This document shows, piece by piece, positions 19,914-31,467 of a DNA stretch of 64,000 nt (position 1 is its first letter; the number at the start of each line of letters is the position of its first letter). The stretch lies in contig NZ_JBJGDW010000002.1 of NCBI RefSeq assembly GCF_045062605.1, positions 68,867 to 132,866 of the forward strand, given 5' to 3'. The stretch is from Deinococcus sp045062605 (lineage in GTDB: Bacteria; Deinococcota; Deinococci; Deinococcales; Deinococcaceae). Below the pieces are notes generated by a model. That model was not told the origin of the DNA and searched no databases. It was given only the letters and a program-made list of their open reading frames with translations. The position numbers were made by a program, and so were the translations under genes.

Positions 19914-19934
19914 TCCGGCGCGAAAGGAGAACAC

Positions 19935-20882
19935 ATGACCCTGAACCGTGATATCAACTCACACCGCCTCGGCTGGCGCGGCGTCCTTGCTGGTCTGGTG
20001 GTGGGACTCGTCTCCACGCTCACCATCATTGCGCTGGGGCTGGTCATCACTGCCCTAACCGGGTTGACCCTGAGCGGCGTGGGCATCGCTGCCGCCATCT
20101 GGACGGGTATCGCTGCGCTGGTGGGCGCGTATCTGGCCGGTCTGGTGGCCGTGCGTTCCGACGCACCTTCCACCCACGCAGGTGACGGCATTGCCGCCAT
20201 GACCCACGATGACGCCACCCTGACCGGTCTGGTCACCGGTAGCCTGCTGGTACTGCTGACCACGCTGTTTGCCTTCAACAGCGCCTCAAGCATCGTGGGC
20301 ACTGCTGGCAATCTGCTGGGTTCGGCAGGCAGCCTGGTGAGCAATGCGACGGGAGCTGCCGCCAACGCTGCCGATGGCGCTCAGTTGCCCGACGTTCAGA
20401 ACTACCTGAACAACATCACGCCCAGCGACATTGAGGCGCTGGTGGCCCAGAACACCGACAATCTGAGCCAGGAACAGATCGCGGCCACCGCCGATGTCGT
20501 CAGCGGCATCGCGCGCCGCGCCACCAACGATCTTGGGACAGTCGACCTGAACAACATCGGCGACTTCGCCCAGGCCCGCGTGGATTCGATCAAGACTGCC
20601 CTGACCGGGCCACAGTTTGTGACCCGCCTTGAGCGGAAGGGACTGACCAACGCCCAGGCCACTGAAGTGCAGACCCAGATCACTGGAGCCGTGGACCGTG
20701 TTCAGCAGCAGGCCGATCAGGCCGTCAAGAATGCTGAGAAGGTCGCCCGCACTGCCGCCAGCACCGCTGGTTGGGCTTGGCTGCTGGGTGCCGGTCTGAC
20801 CCTGCTGGCTGCCATCTTGGGTGCTCGTAGCGCCGCTACCAAGGCCGTGACCAACGTGTCCGTTCGTAACCCGCCCAGCTAA
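19935..20882 (+). CDS. Hypothetical membrane protein with periplasmic-type Ala/Asn-rich region
   Basis: A 315-residue protein preceded by a good GAAAGGAG ribosome site. Hydrophobic segments lie at about 17-40, 45-70, 97-115 and 278-300; between the third and fourth is a 160-residue Ala, Asn, Asp and Gln-rich helical stretch (DVQNYLNNITPSDIEALVAQNTDN, then repeated QARVDSIK / VDRVQQQADQAVKNAEK coiled-coil-like runs). The N-terminal part resembles small membrane stress proteins of the YrzE type, but I cannot assign a family. It ends before a strong terminator. Confidence 0.75.
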   Translation: MTLNRDINSHRLGWRGVLAGLVVGLVSTLTIIALGLVITALTGLTLSGVGIAAAIWTGIAALVGAYLAGLVAVRSDAPSTHAGDGIAAMTHDDATLTGLVTGSLLVLLTTLFAFNSASSIVGTAGNLLGSAGSLVSNATGAAANAADGAQLPDVQNYLNNITPSDIEALVAQNTDNLSQEQIAATADVVSGIARRATNDLGTVDLNNIGDFAQARVDSIKTALTGPQFVTRLERKGLTNAQATEVQTQITGAVDRVQQQADQAVKNAEKVARTAASTAGWAWLLGAGLTLLAAILGARSAATKAVTNVSVRNPPS

Positions 20883-20905
20883 GCCTTCCTTTAGCAGCGT
20901 TTTTA

Positions 20906-20938
20906 GACCGCGCCTCTCACCGGGAGCGCGGCTTTTTT
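20906..20938 (+). terminator. Intrinsic terminator after the membrane protein gene
   Basis: GC-rich stem GACCGCGCCTC paired with GAGCGCGGC (one bulge) and six T residues at 20933-20938, 23 bases after the stop codon. Confidence 0.87.
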
Positions 20939-21017
20939 GCCGCCGCTGTCTTTGCAAAGGCTGGCGCACCTGAACGAATTTGCGACGACGAACGTGACCT
21001 GTGGCATCATCGGCGAA

Positions 21018-21074
21018 ATGAAAATCAGCTTTTGCCACAGTCTGGCCTGCCACTTCCTGGGGCGTCTCACATGA
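21018..21074 (+). CDS. Upstream ORF (18 codons) overlapping the ABC permease start
   Basis: ATG 21018 opens MKISFCHSLACHFLGRLT, whose TGA overlaps the permease ATG as ATGA. A CATCAT hexamer ends seven bases before the ATG, placed like the leaderless -10 boxes of this genome but with a weaker first base. Translation of this short frame would deliver ribosomes to the permease start, which lacks a Shine-Dalgarno of its own. Only arrangement supports it. Confidence 0.27.
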   Translation: MKISFCHSLACHFLGRLT

Positions 21075-21862
21075 CCGCGCCGAAAGCCGTCCGCCCGCCC
21101 TCGCCGGGTGGCCCCTCGATTTTCCTGTGGCTGCTGGGGGCGGTTGGCGCCTTCCTGGCCCTGTTCTTCGTGATCACCTTCGTGCTGCGGCTGATGCCCG
21201 ATCCGATTGGCCCGCGCGCCGATCTGTTTGCAGAGGGCGCGCGGGTGACTGTGCAACTTACAGTGGTCAGTGGGTTGATCGGGCTGGTGATCGGGATGAT
21301 CGCGGGGATTCAGAAGACCAGTGAAAACGCCTGGGTCCGTGCGCCCGCCAATTTCTTTATCTGGCTGGTGCGCGGCACGCCGCTGCTGGTGCAGATTCTA
21401 TTTGTCTACAACGCCCTGCCGGGCGTCCTGGCGGCCATCGGGATCAACCTGCAACTCAACGAATTCTGGTCCGCTGTGATCGCGCTGTCGCTGAACGTGG
21501 GTGCGTACAACGCCGAGGTGATCCGCGCAGGCATCATGGCGATTGCGCGCGGCCAGACCGAGGCGGCCCGCAGCCTGGGCCTCAGCGGCGCGCAGACCAT
21601 GACCACCGTGGTGTTGCCGCAGGCGCTGCGGATCGTGGTGCCGCCGCTGGTCAACAACATCGTGGCGCTGCTCAAGGATTCCTCGCTGGCGTCCAGCATC
21701 GCCCTGCTGGAACTGACTCTGGCCGGATCGCGCGTCAGTTCCGAGAGCTTCCAGCCCATCCCAGTGCTGACCACCGTGGCCGTGGTGTATCTGGCCCTGA
21801 CCACCGTACTGACGCTGTTCACGGACCAGTTGGAACGCCGGACGAAGATCGCGAGTCGGTGA
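21071..21862 (+). CDS. Amino acid ABC transporter permease (HisM/GlnP type)
   Basis: A 263-residue inner-membrane subunit with about five transmembrane segments and the coupling EAA loop GQTEAARSLGLSGAQTMTTVVLPQALR that contacts the ATPase. The N-terminal EGARVTVQLTVVSGLIGLVIGMIAG and WLVRGTPLLVQILFVYN blocks are typical of the polar amino acid uptake family. No ATPase or binding protein gene is adjacent, so it must pair with subunits encoded elsewhere. The start was set at ATG 21071. It converges on pnp; a long hairpin lies between them. Confidence 0.9.
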   Translation: MTAPKAVRPPSPGGPSIFLWLLGAVGAFLALFFVITFVLRLMPDPIGPRADLFAEGARVTVQLTVVSGLIGLVIGMIAGIQKTSENAWVRAPANFFIWLVRGTPLLVQILFVYNALPGVLAAIGINLQLNEFWSAVIALSLNVGAYNAEVIRAGIMAIARGQTEAARSLGLSGAQTMTTVVLPQALRIVVPPLVNNIVALLKDSSLASSIALLELTLAGSRVSSESFQPIPVLTTVAVVYLALTTVLTLFTDQLERRTKIASR

Positions 21863-21867
21863 GAGAG

Positions 21868-21950
21868 GGTCAAAGGGTCTAAAAGTCTAAGGGTCAAACC
21901 AGAGAAGCTGAATGCTCTGGTTTGACCCTTAGACCTTTTGACTTTTAGAC
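21868..21950. terminator. Long perfect hairpin between convergent genes
   Basis: Arms at 21885-21904 and 21915-21934 are perfectly complementary over 20 bases with a ten-base loop, and short copies of GTCTAAAAGTC flank both arms in inverted orientation (left 21878-21888, right ending 21950), so a stem approaching 30 pairs can form. It separates the permease from pnp and can act on both strands, though T-runs beside the stem are short. Confidence 0.6.
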
Positions 21951-21963
21951 GGCGGAACGCCTT

Positions 21964-24132
<2,169 letters not shown>

Positions 24133-24642
24133 GAGCGGCAGTCTATCCCGCACGGTCCCCGGTGAAGAGGGTCCAGCCCCGCCGTGGGGTCCCGGCAACT
24201 CTTCATGGAGTGATACATATTGCGGCGGCTCTCAGCTTTATCCCGGCTAAAAGACAGGGCAGAAGGTTCGTATTGCGGGGCGCATCCTACGTGGCGCGCA
24301 GAACATCGGGGACACACGGTACATCGGGGACACACGGTGCGGTCCTGTGCGCCCGAGTTCGAAGCACCGCGTCTATCCATTCGGATGACTGGAACGTCAA
24401 TTGTCCAGAGACCGGCATCCAACCACTGGCGTTCTACACAGGCCTGAACGCGGCGGACATGATCTGCCCACCACTGACTGCTGCTCAATGTTTAAGACAG
24501 GAGCTTTCACCATGTGGTCGGGACGCGCCTGCCGTCCAGCGTTGGGCAATCATCCTGGTTTTCTTGAGCTGCCTCCCCGGTTAAGACTGCGAGTGAAGCA
24601 CTTAACAGCGGTGGGGCGGTGCTTGGCCTATGTTCAGCCCCC
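24133..24642. other. 510-base stretch without a supported gene
   Basis: Between the divergent pnp and TetR genes. It holds the pnp promoter box at the left end, an 18-base perfect tandem duplication at 24303-24338, a GAAGAG/CTCTTC inverted repeat around 24162-24206 and the TATGTT box of the TetR gene at the right end. Open frames exist on both strands, but none has a plausible start, codon use or recognisable domain. It may be decayed coding or mobile DNA. Confidence 0.5.
24303..24338. repeat. Perfect 18-bp tandem duplication
   Basis: Two adjacent identical copies of ACATCGGGGACACACGGT (24303-24320 and 24321-24338) in the intergenic region upstream of the TetR gene. No further copies were noticed in the window. 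Confidence 0.85.
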
Positions 24643-25326
24643 ATGACCACTCATCCCCCCCGCCCCATGCGCGCGCGCAGTCCGGCGGAAAAACAGCAGC
24701 GCCGGGCCGATATTCTGTGCGCCGCCGAAGATCTCTGGACCACCACCCCATACGCGGACCTGAGCATGAATCAGGTGGCCAGCGCCGCCCAGCTCGCCAA
24801 AGGCACCCTGTACCTGTATTTCGACACCAAGGAAGAATTGTTCCTGGCGCTGGTAGACAGCCATCTGGCCGCCTGGCTGGCCCGCGCCGCCGCGCTCCTG
24901 GAAGAACGCCGTCCCCGCACGCCAGCGCAACTTGCCGACGCGCTGCTTGAGGCCGGGCAGGATGCTCAGTCGGTGCGCCGGCTGCTGGTGCTGCTGGGAA
25001 CGGTTCTGGAACGCCGGGTCCGCCCGGAACTGCTTCAGGCTTTCTACCAGAACCTGAACGGGCATCTGGAACGCCTGCTGGCGCTGATGCCGCTGGAGCG
25101 CGGGGTGTCCGTCCGCGTGCTGCGCCAACTGTACGCCCTGGCAATCGGCTGGCAGCACCTGTCCGAGCAGCCCCAGATTCAGCACCGGCCCAGTGGCGCG
25201 CAGACTGGCCTGGCGCTGGGCCAGAACTGTGTGCTGAACAGCGGGCAGCACAATGCCGACGAGGAATTTGGTCTGGCGGTGCGCGCCGTGATTGACCGCG
25301 TGACCTGCGTGGCCTCGCCTGCCTGA
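24643..25326 (+). CDS. TetR-family transcriptional regulator
   Basis: A 227-residue regulator. The N-terminal HTH (RRADILCAAEDLWTTTPYADLSMNQVASAAQLAKGTLYLYFDTKEELFLALV) is a clear TetR_N domain; the remaining 150 residues are the helical ligand and dimer domain, unrelated to a family I can name. ATG 24643 is chosen because TATGTT ends eight bases before it. No divergent efflux or enzyme gene is adjacent, so its targets are unknown; it may act on its own promoter. Confidence 0.9.
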   Translation: MTTHPPRPMRARSPAEKQQRRADILCAAEDLWTTTPYADLSMNQVASAAQLAKGTLYLYFDTKEELFLALVDSHLAAWLARAAALLEERRPRTPAQLADALLEAGQDAQSVRRLLVLLGTVLERRVRPELLQAFYQNLNGHLERLLALMPLERGVSVRVLRQLYALAIGWQHLSEQPQIQHRPSGAQTGLALGQNCVLNSGQHNADEEFGLAVRAVIDRVTCVASPA

Positions 25327-25451
25327 GCTGGAACGGCGACCGTCATCCCCAACAACTCCTTTCCGTATCCACAAGCCCTGCTGTCCAATGGCGTCCTTCC
25401 GACTGAGAGAGCTTTCCGTCATGTGCCTGCGCCCTGCGGCAGTTATCTGTA

Positions 25452-25587
25452 ATACGGATTCCGTCTGTTTCGTGCCGAAATCGGGATAGCGCCGATTCCT
25501 ACACTCCACGCCCGGAACCCGTCCTTCTCTTCCCGGCGTCCGCTCGGATTTCCATCGTTTTGCAAACGATTCAATCGAAGTCTGTAT
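25452..25587 (+). repeat. 136-bp dispersed palindromic element, copy A
   Basis: Starts ATACGGATTCCGTCTG and ends GAAGTCTGTAT, giving imperfect terminal inverted repeats. It aligns without gaps to copies at 57561-57696 and 61111-61246. Internal stems are at about 25472-25504 (imperfect 13-pair) and 25555-25571 (ATCGTTT / AAACGAT, loop TGC). It lies 125 bases after the TetR gene in a 442-base intergenic region (25327-25768) that otherwise holds only the promoter of the next gene. Confidence 0.8.
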
Positions 25588-25768
25588 CAGTCCCATGTCT
25601 GCAAAAATGCCGATGCGGTTCCAAAATCGCCCGGCTCGCAGGTGGCTTGATCTGGCCTTTTTGGCAATGCGGCAGGCATGGACGCCGCGCCCCCGGGCAC
25701 CCTGGAAGACGCTGTTTTCCCCAGCCCTCTGATCCAGCGCGGATGAGAGGCGCTTATGATGCACCCCC

Positions 25769-27454
25769 ATGAAAAGAAATCTCTTTCTGATCGGCGCAGC
25801 CCTGACGCTGTCCTCGTGCAGCATGATGTCCAAAACCGCAGAGCCGGTGACGGTGACGGTGGTGGGCCTCAACGACTTCCACGGCAACCTGGAAGCCACC
25901 AACTTTTCGGGGGTGATGATTCCCGATCCCAAGGACCCCACCAAACAGGTGCGCCTGCAAGCGGGCGGGATCGAGGCCATCGGCGGCTACTTGGACCAGG
26001 AGCGGGCCAAGAACCCCAACCTGATCTTCGTGGGGGCCGGGGACGTGATCGGGGCCTCGCCCATCACCAGCAGCCTGCTGCGTGACGAACCCAGCACCAT
26101 CGCCATGACCAAGCTGGGCATGAAGTTCAGCTCGCTGGGCAACCACGAGTTCGATCAGGGCTTGGGGGAACTGATGCGGATGCAGAACGGCGGCTGCGAC
26201 AGCAACGACACGGCCAAAGCCTGCAAGTTCGAGAACCCCTACCCTGGCGCAGGCTTCAAGTGGCTGGGCGCGAACGTGGTGGACAAGACCACCGGGAAGC
26301 CTGTCTTCGAGCCATACGCCGTGCAGGAAATCGGTGGCGCAAAGATTGGCTTTATCGGCGCGGTGCTTCAGGGAACCCCCAGCATCGTCAGCCCCGACGG
26401 CATCAAGACGCTGGACTTTCTGGACGAGGCCAGCAGCATCAACAAGTACGTTCCCGAATTGAAGAAAATGAACGTGGACGCCATCGTGGTGCTGATCCAC
26501 CAGGGCGGCGTGGCCAAGGACGGCTTCTCGGAGCCAGCCTGTGGCACCCTGATCGGCCCCATCGTGGACATCGTGAACAAGCTGGACCCGTCCATCAGAG
26601 CGGTGGTCAGCGGGCACACCCATCAGGGCTACAACTGTCTAGTGGGAGGCCGCGTGGTCATTCAGGGCGACTATTACGGTCACCTGCTGCAACGCCTGGA
26701 CCTGACCGTGGACAAGGCCAACCACAAGCTGCTGTCGATCAGCGCGGCCAATGTGGTCATGGACACCCGCACGCTGCCCAAGGACCCGGCCATGACCGCC
26801 ATCCTGACCCGCGCCAAGACGCTGACCGACGCCGTCAAGGGCACCCCGGTGGGCACCCTGGCCGTCGCCAGCATCAGCCGCACCAATAATGCGGCGGGCG
26901 AGAGCGCACTGGGCGACGTGATCGCCGACTCGCAACTGGCCGCCACTGCCGACAAGGGGGCCGTGATCGCCTTCATGAATCCCGGCGGCATCCGTGAGGA
27001 CCTGATGGCCAGTGCGGCGGGCAACACCGCCACCTTCGGCGATCTGTTCACCGTGCAGCCCTTCGGCAACACGCTGGTGGTCATGGACCTGACCGGCGCG
27101 CAGATCAAAACCCTGCTGGAGCAGCAGTTCGACAACCCTGACGCGACAAGCAGCCGCATCTTGCAGGTCAGCAAGGGCTTTGCCTACAGCTACGACTCCA
27201 CTGCCGCCAAGGGCAGCCGGGTAGACGCGGCCAGCATCAAACTGGGCGGAGAAACCATCGATCCCGCCAAGACCTACCGCGTGACCATGAACTCGTTCCT
27301 GGCGGGCGGCGGCGATAACTTCGTGGCCTTCAAGGACGGCACCAACGTGCTGCAACTGCCCAATCTGGTGGATGTGGACACCGCCGTGTCTTATGTCAAG
27401 GCCAACGCTGGTCTGGCGGCTGGCGCGCAGGACCGGATCACCAAGACGAAGTAA
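25769..27454 (+). CDS. 5'-nucleotidase / 2',3'-cyclic phosphodiesterase lipoprotein (UshA-like)
   Basis: A 561-residue exported enzyme. Residues 1-17 form a lipoprotein signal with lipobox LSSC. The metallophosphoesterase domain (about 27-310) shows GLNDFHGN, GAGDVIGAS, SSLGNHEFDQG and SGHTHQGYN; the 5'-nucleotidase C-terminal domain (about 350-530) has NPGGIREDL, the substrate-stacking region and NSFLAGGGDNF. It should dephosphorylate extracytoplasmic nucleotides for salvage, relevant to DNA fragments exported after damage. ATG 25769 follows TATGAT by eight bases. Confidence 0.94.
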   Translation: MKRNLFLIGAALTLSSCSMMSKTAEPVTVTVVGLNDFHGNLEATNFSGVMIPDPKDPTKQVRLQAGGIEAIGGYLDQERAKNPNLIFVGAGDVIGASPITSSLLRDEPSTIAMTKLGMKFSSLGNHEFDQGLGELMRMQNGGCDSNDTAKACKFENPYPGAGFKWLGANVVDKTTGKPVFEPYAVQEIGGAKIGFIGAVLQGTPSIVSPDGIKTLDFLDEASSINKYVPELKKMNVDAIVVLIHQGGVAKDGFSEPACGTLIGPIVDIVNKLDPSIRAVVSGHTHQGYNCLVGGRVVIQGDYYGHLLQRLDLTVDKANHKLLSISAANVVMDTRTLPKDPAMTAILTRAKTLTDAVKGTPVGTLAVASISRTNNAAGESALGDVIADSQLAATADKGAVIAFMNPGGIREDLMASAAGNTATFGDLFTVQPFGNTLVVMDLTGAQIKTLLEQQFDNPDATSSRILQVSKGFAYSYDSTAAKGSRVDAASIKLGGETIDPAKTYRVTMNSFLAGGGDNFVAFKDGTNVLQLPNLVDVDTAVSYVKANAGLAAGAQDRITKTK

Positions 27455-27528
27455 GGCTGATGATTGGCCGCTTCTGACCCATCCTGGAATCAGAGGAAGG
27501 ACGGTCTCATCTTCTGTAAATCCGTGAA

Positions 27529-27568
27529 AAGCTCGCCCCCACCTCCTTGCTAGGGTGGGGGCGAGCTT
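27529..27568. terminator. Strong hairpin downstream of the 5'-nucleotidase gene
   Basis: A perfect 15-pair, GC-rich stem (27529-27543 with 27554-27568) with a ten-base loop. On the plus strand the following bases are CTGTG, so the U-run is poor; on the minus strand TTTTC follows. It probably ends or stabilises the nucleotidase transcript. Confidence 0.6.
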
Positions 27569-27623
27569 CTGTGCCGCTGGTCTTGACCGTCCCTTTGGAG
27601 CCTGATCCCGTGCCCGGCCTGTG

Positions 27624-27670
27624 TACTATCCTCAGCGATACCGGACCATTCACGTTGGAATCACTTCCAA
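27624..27670 (+). promoter_or_regulatory. Putative malQ promoter and palindromic site
   Basis: TACTAT (27624-27629) is a reasonable -10 box 73 bases before the malQ ATG, leaving a leader with its own Shine-Dalgarno. TTGGAA (27655-27660) and TTCCAA (27665-27670) form a perfect inverted repeat with a four-base centre just downstream of the expected start point, an operator-like position for a sugar-responsive repressor. No -35 box is obvious. Confidence 0.4.
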
Positions 27671-27701
27671 ACGCCCTCACCCTCGCAGGAGGTTTTCTGA
27701 C

Positions 27702-29243
<1,542 letters not shown>

Positions 29244-29330
29244 GCGACTGGGGAACCGGACTACTGGGCAACTGGCCGGAAGTGGGGGAGAGGTGGTTTC
29301 CCTCCGCCACAACAAAATCAAACTTCCCGA

Positions 29331-29356
29331 AGACCTCTCTCCTAGGGGTCTTTTTT
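29331..29356 (+). terminator. Intrinsic terminator after malQ
   Basis: Seven-pair stem (29331-29337 with 29345-29351, one wobble), seven-base loop and six T residues at 29351-29356. Confidence 0.82.
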
Positions 29357-29401
29357 GTTATTCCCACACCCCACGGCCCACAACCCACTACCCTGTTCCC
29401 C

Positions 29402-29974
29402 ATGAAGCTCTACACCAAGACAGGCGACGGCGGCACTACGGGACTGTACGGCGCGGACCGCGTGAGCAAGACCCACCCGCGCGTGGAGGCCTACGGCACC
29501 GTGGACGAGCTGAACAGCGCCATCGGTCTGGCCCGCGCCCACAACACCCGCAGCCACAAGCCCGACGCCACGCTGGACGCCGATCTGGAATACCTGCAAA
29601 ACGCGCTGTTCGATCTGGGCGCAGACCTCGCCACCCGCCCCGGCACCATCTATGAGAAGAAGATCAGCCGGATCGATGCCGAGGACGCCGCTTTTTTAGA
29701 GGCCATGATTGACCGCTATCAGGAGGCCGCGCCGCCGTTCACGGGCTTCGTCCACCCCGGCGGCACGCCCGCCGCCGCCACGCTGCACATTGCCCGCACG
29801 GTGGCCCGCCGCGCCGAACGCGAGGTGATCCGCCTGCTGGAAGTGGAAGAGGCGAATAAGGAAGTGCAGATTTACCTGAACCGCCTGTCGGATCTGCTGT
29901 TCGTGATGGCGCGCGCGGCCAATCAGGCGGCAGGCATCGAGGAACACGCCTGGCTGGTCAAGGGCCGACGTTAG
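29402..29974 (+). CDS. Cob(I)alamin adenosyltransferase, PduO type
   Basis: A 190-residue trimeric-type adenosyltransferase with the N-terminal ATP site YTKTGDGGTTGLYGADRVSK, VEAYGTVDELNSAIGLAR, a central four-helix bundle, and the C-terminal RLSDLLFVMAR with the conserved Arg of the PduO family. It converts cob(I)alamin and ATP to adenosylcobalamin. The product is the cofactor expected for the CarH-like regulator at 14401-15543 as well as B12 mutases. ATG 29402 follows TACCCT by seven bases, so the message is probably leaderless. Confidence 0.95.
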   Translation: MKLYTKTGDGGTTGLYGADRVSKTHPRVEAYGTVDELNSAIGLARAHNTRSHKPDATLDADLEYLQNALFDLGADLATRPGTIYEKKISRIDAEDAAFLEAMIDRYQEAAPPFTGFVHPGGTPAAATLHIARTVARRAEREVIRLLEVEEANKEVQIYLNRLSDLLFVMARAANQAAGIEEHAWLVKGRR

Positions 29975-29983
29975 GCTTCTGGT

Positions 29984-31450
29984 CTAGCCCCCGCCCGAGA
30001 TCACCCGCGTGATCTCCCACGCTCCTGCCTCTGCCCCATGTATGGTCAGCCCGCCGTAACCGAGCAACAGGGCGTTCGGCACCTCGCCCGCGAAGGTGTA
30101 GGTGTCCAGCGTGGAGACGTGAACGCCACGCTTTGAGAGTTCGGCGGTTACCTTCCGGGCGTCCAGCGGCGGCGACAGGAACAGGCAGACGTGCAGCCCG
30201 GCCTCGATGCCGCCCAGCGTGGCGTGGCGGGCCAGCGGTTCCAGAATCCGGGTCAGGACGGCCCGCACCCCCGCGTGCCAGCGGCGCGTGCGGCGGATGT
30301 GGCGGTCCACCTCGCCCGTTCTCAGCAGATGCAGCAGCGCGTGCTGGACAGGCAGCGGGTGGCCGGAATCCAGCAGCGTGCGGGCGCGGATCAGCGTGGG
30401 CATCAGTGCAGGCGGGCCGATCAGAAACCCGGTGCGTAGTCCCGGCGTCAGCACCTTGGACAGCGTGCCCAGGTAAAGAACCCGGCTGCCCTGTGGGTCC
30501 AGACTCGCCAGCGTGGGCAGGGGCGGCGCACCGTAGCGAAATTCGCCGTCGTAATCGTCCTCTACGATCAGGGCATCGTGTTTTGCCGCCCACTCCAACA
30601 GGGCCAGACGGCGCGGCACGCTCATGCGTCCGCCCAGGGGAAAGCCGTGGCTGGGGGTCACGTAGGCCAGCCGGGCGGGGGGCGTGTTGGGTGTGATGAC
30701 TGGGCCGTCCGCATCCTGTTCCAGCGGGATCAGGGTGTGTCCGGCGTCCAGAATGGCCTGCCGCGCGGCGCGGTAGCCGGTGGCCTCGAACAGCACCGCA
30801 GAGGCGGGGGGCAGCAGCCGTAGAATCAGATTCAGGGCCTGGAGGCTGCCCGCCGTGACCAGCACGCGCTCGGCGGACGCACCCAGGCCGCGTGAACGGG
30901 CTATGAACGCGGCCAGCGCCGCACGCAATTCTGGCTCGCCCGCCGGATCGCCGTAATCGCCTGGAACGTCGGCCCGTGCCGCCGCCGCCCATGCCTGCCG
31001 CCACGCCCGAAGATCCAGCGTGGCCGTTGTCGCCACCCCCGCCCGGAAATGGACGCCTCCTGGCCGCATGGGACCGTCCACCGGGGCAGCCTGCGGAAGC
31101 ATGAACCAGCCGGGTGCGCCGCCGCCCACACCTCTGGCCTGTGCCGCACCCACCGAGATGCGCGTTCCCCGCCCTGTCATCGCCTCCAGGGTGCCGTCGG
31201 CCACCAGTTCGGCGTAGGCGTCGGCCACCACACCGCGCGTCACGCCCAGTTCAGCGGCCAGGGTGCGCGAGCCGGGCAGGGTCAGGCCCGCTGGCAACGC
31301 GCCCGACAGCGCCGCCGCCCGCAACTGCTCGGCCAGTTGCGCGTGCAGGGCCTGTTCCGCGCCGCGTTGAAGAGCCAGCGCAATCGGCAGGTCGCGTGCA
31401 AGTGGACTGCTCTGTCTGGTCCGAAGTGGAGCTTTGCGGGGGGCCACCAT
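29984..31450 (-). CDS. MocR/PdxR-family regulator (GntR HTH fused to aminotransferase)
   Basis: A 488-residue MocR protein: GntR winged helix at about 28-100 (LHAQLAEQLRAAALSGALPAGLTLPGSRTLAAELGVTRGVVADAYAELVADG) and a fold-type I aminotransferase domain from about 130, with PLP contacts TPSHGFPLGG, EDDYDGEFRY and the lysine segment YLGTLSKVLTPGLR. MocR proteins sense PLP or amino acids; PdxR members control vitamin B6 genes. The divergent operon contains a PNPOx-like flavoprotein, a fitting target. ATG 31450 follows TAGACT by six bases, and that box overlaps the one used by the opposite gene. Confidence 0.92.
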   Translation of the reverse strand: MVAPRKAPLRTRQSSPLARDLPIALALQRGAEQALHAQLAEQLRAAALSGALPAGLTLPGSRTLAAELGVTRGVVADAYAELVADGTLEAMTGRGTRISVGAAQARGVGGGAPGWFMLPQAAPVDGPMRPGGVHFRAGVATTATLDLRAWRQAWAAAARADVPGDYGDPAGEPELRAALAAFIARSRGLGASAERVLVTAGSLQALNLILRLLPPASAVLFEATGYRAARQAILDAGHTLIPLEQDADGPVITPNTPPARLAYVTPSHGFPLGGRMSVPRRLALLEWAAKHDALIVEDDYDGEFRYGAPPLPTLASLDPQGSRVLYLGTLSKVLTPGLRTGFLIGPPALMPTLIRARTLLDSGHPLPVQHALLHLLRTGEVDRHIRRTRRWHAGVRAVLTRILEPLARHATLGGIEAGLHVCLFLSPPLDARKVTAELSKRGVHVSTLDTYTFAGEVPNALLLGYGGLTIHGAEAGAWEITRVISGGG

Positions 31451-31467
31451 CTGGCTAGTCTACGGCC
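31451..31467. promoter_or_regulatory. Superimposed divergent -10 boxes (mocR and GNAT operon)
   Basis: Only 17 bases separate the two start codons. The heptamer TAGTCTA at 31456-31462 reads as TAGTCT on the plus strand, ending six bases before the GNAT ATG, and as TAGACT on the minus strand, ending six bases before the mocR ATG. Both fit the leaderless spacing, so the two promoters share almost the same -10 element and could not be melted by two polymerases at once. Confidence 0.65.

Noticed and set aside
24162..24584. A 140-codon open frame in the region between pnp and the TetR gene
   Set aside because: Unusual composition, spans the tandem repeat, no recognisable domain and no convincing start.
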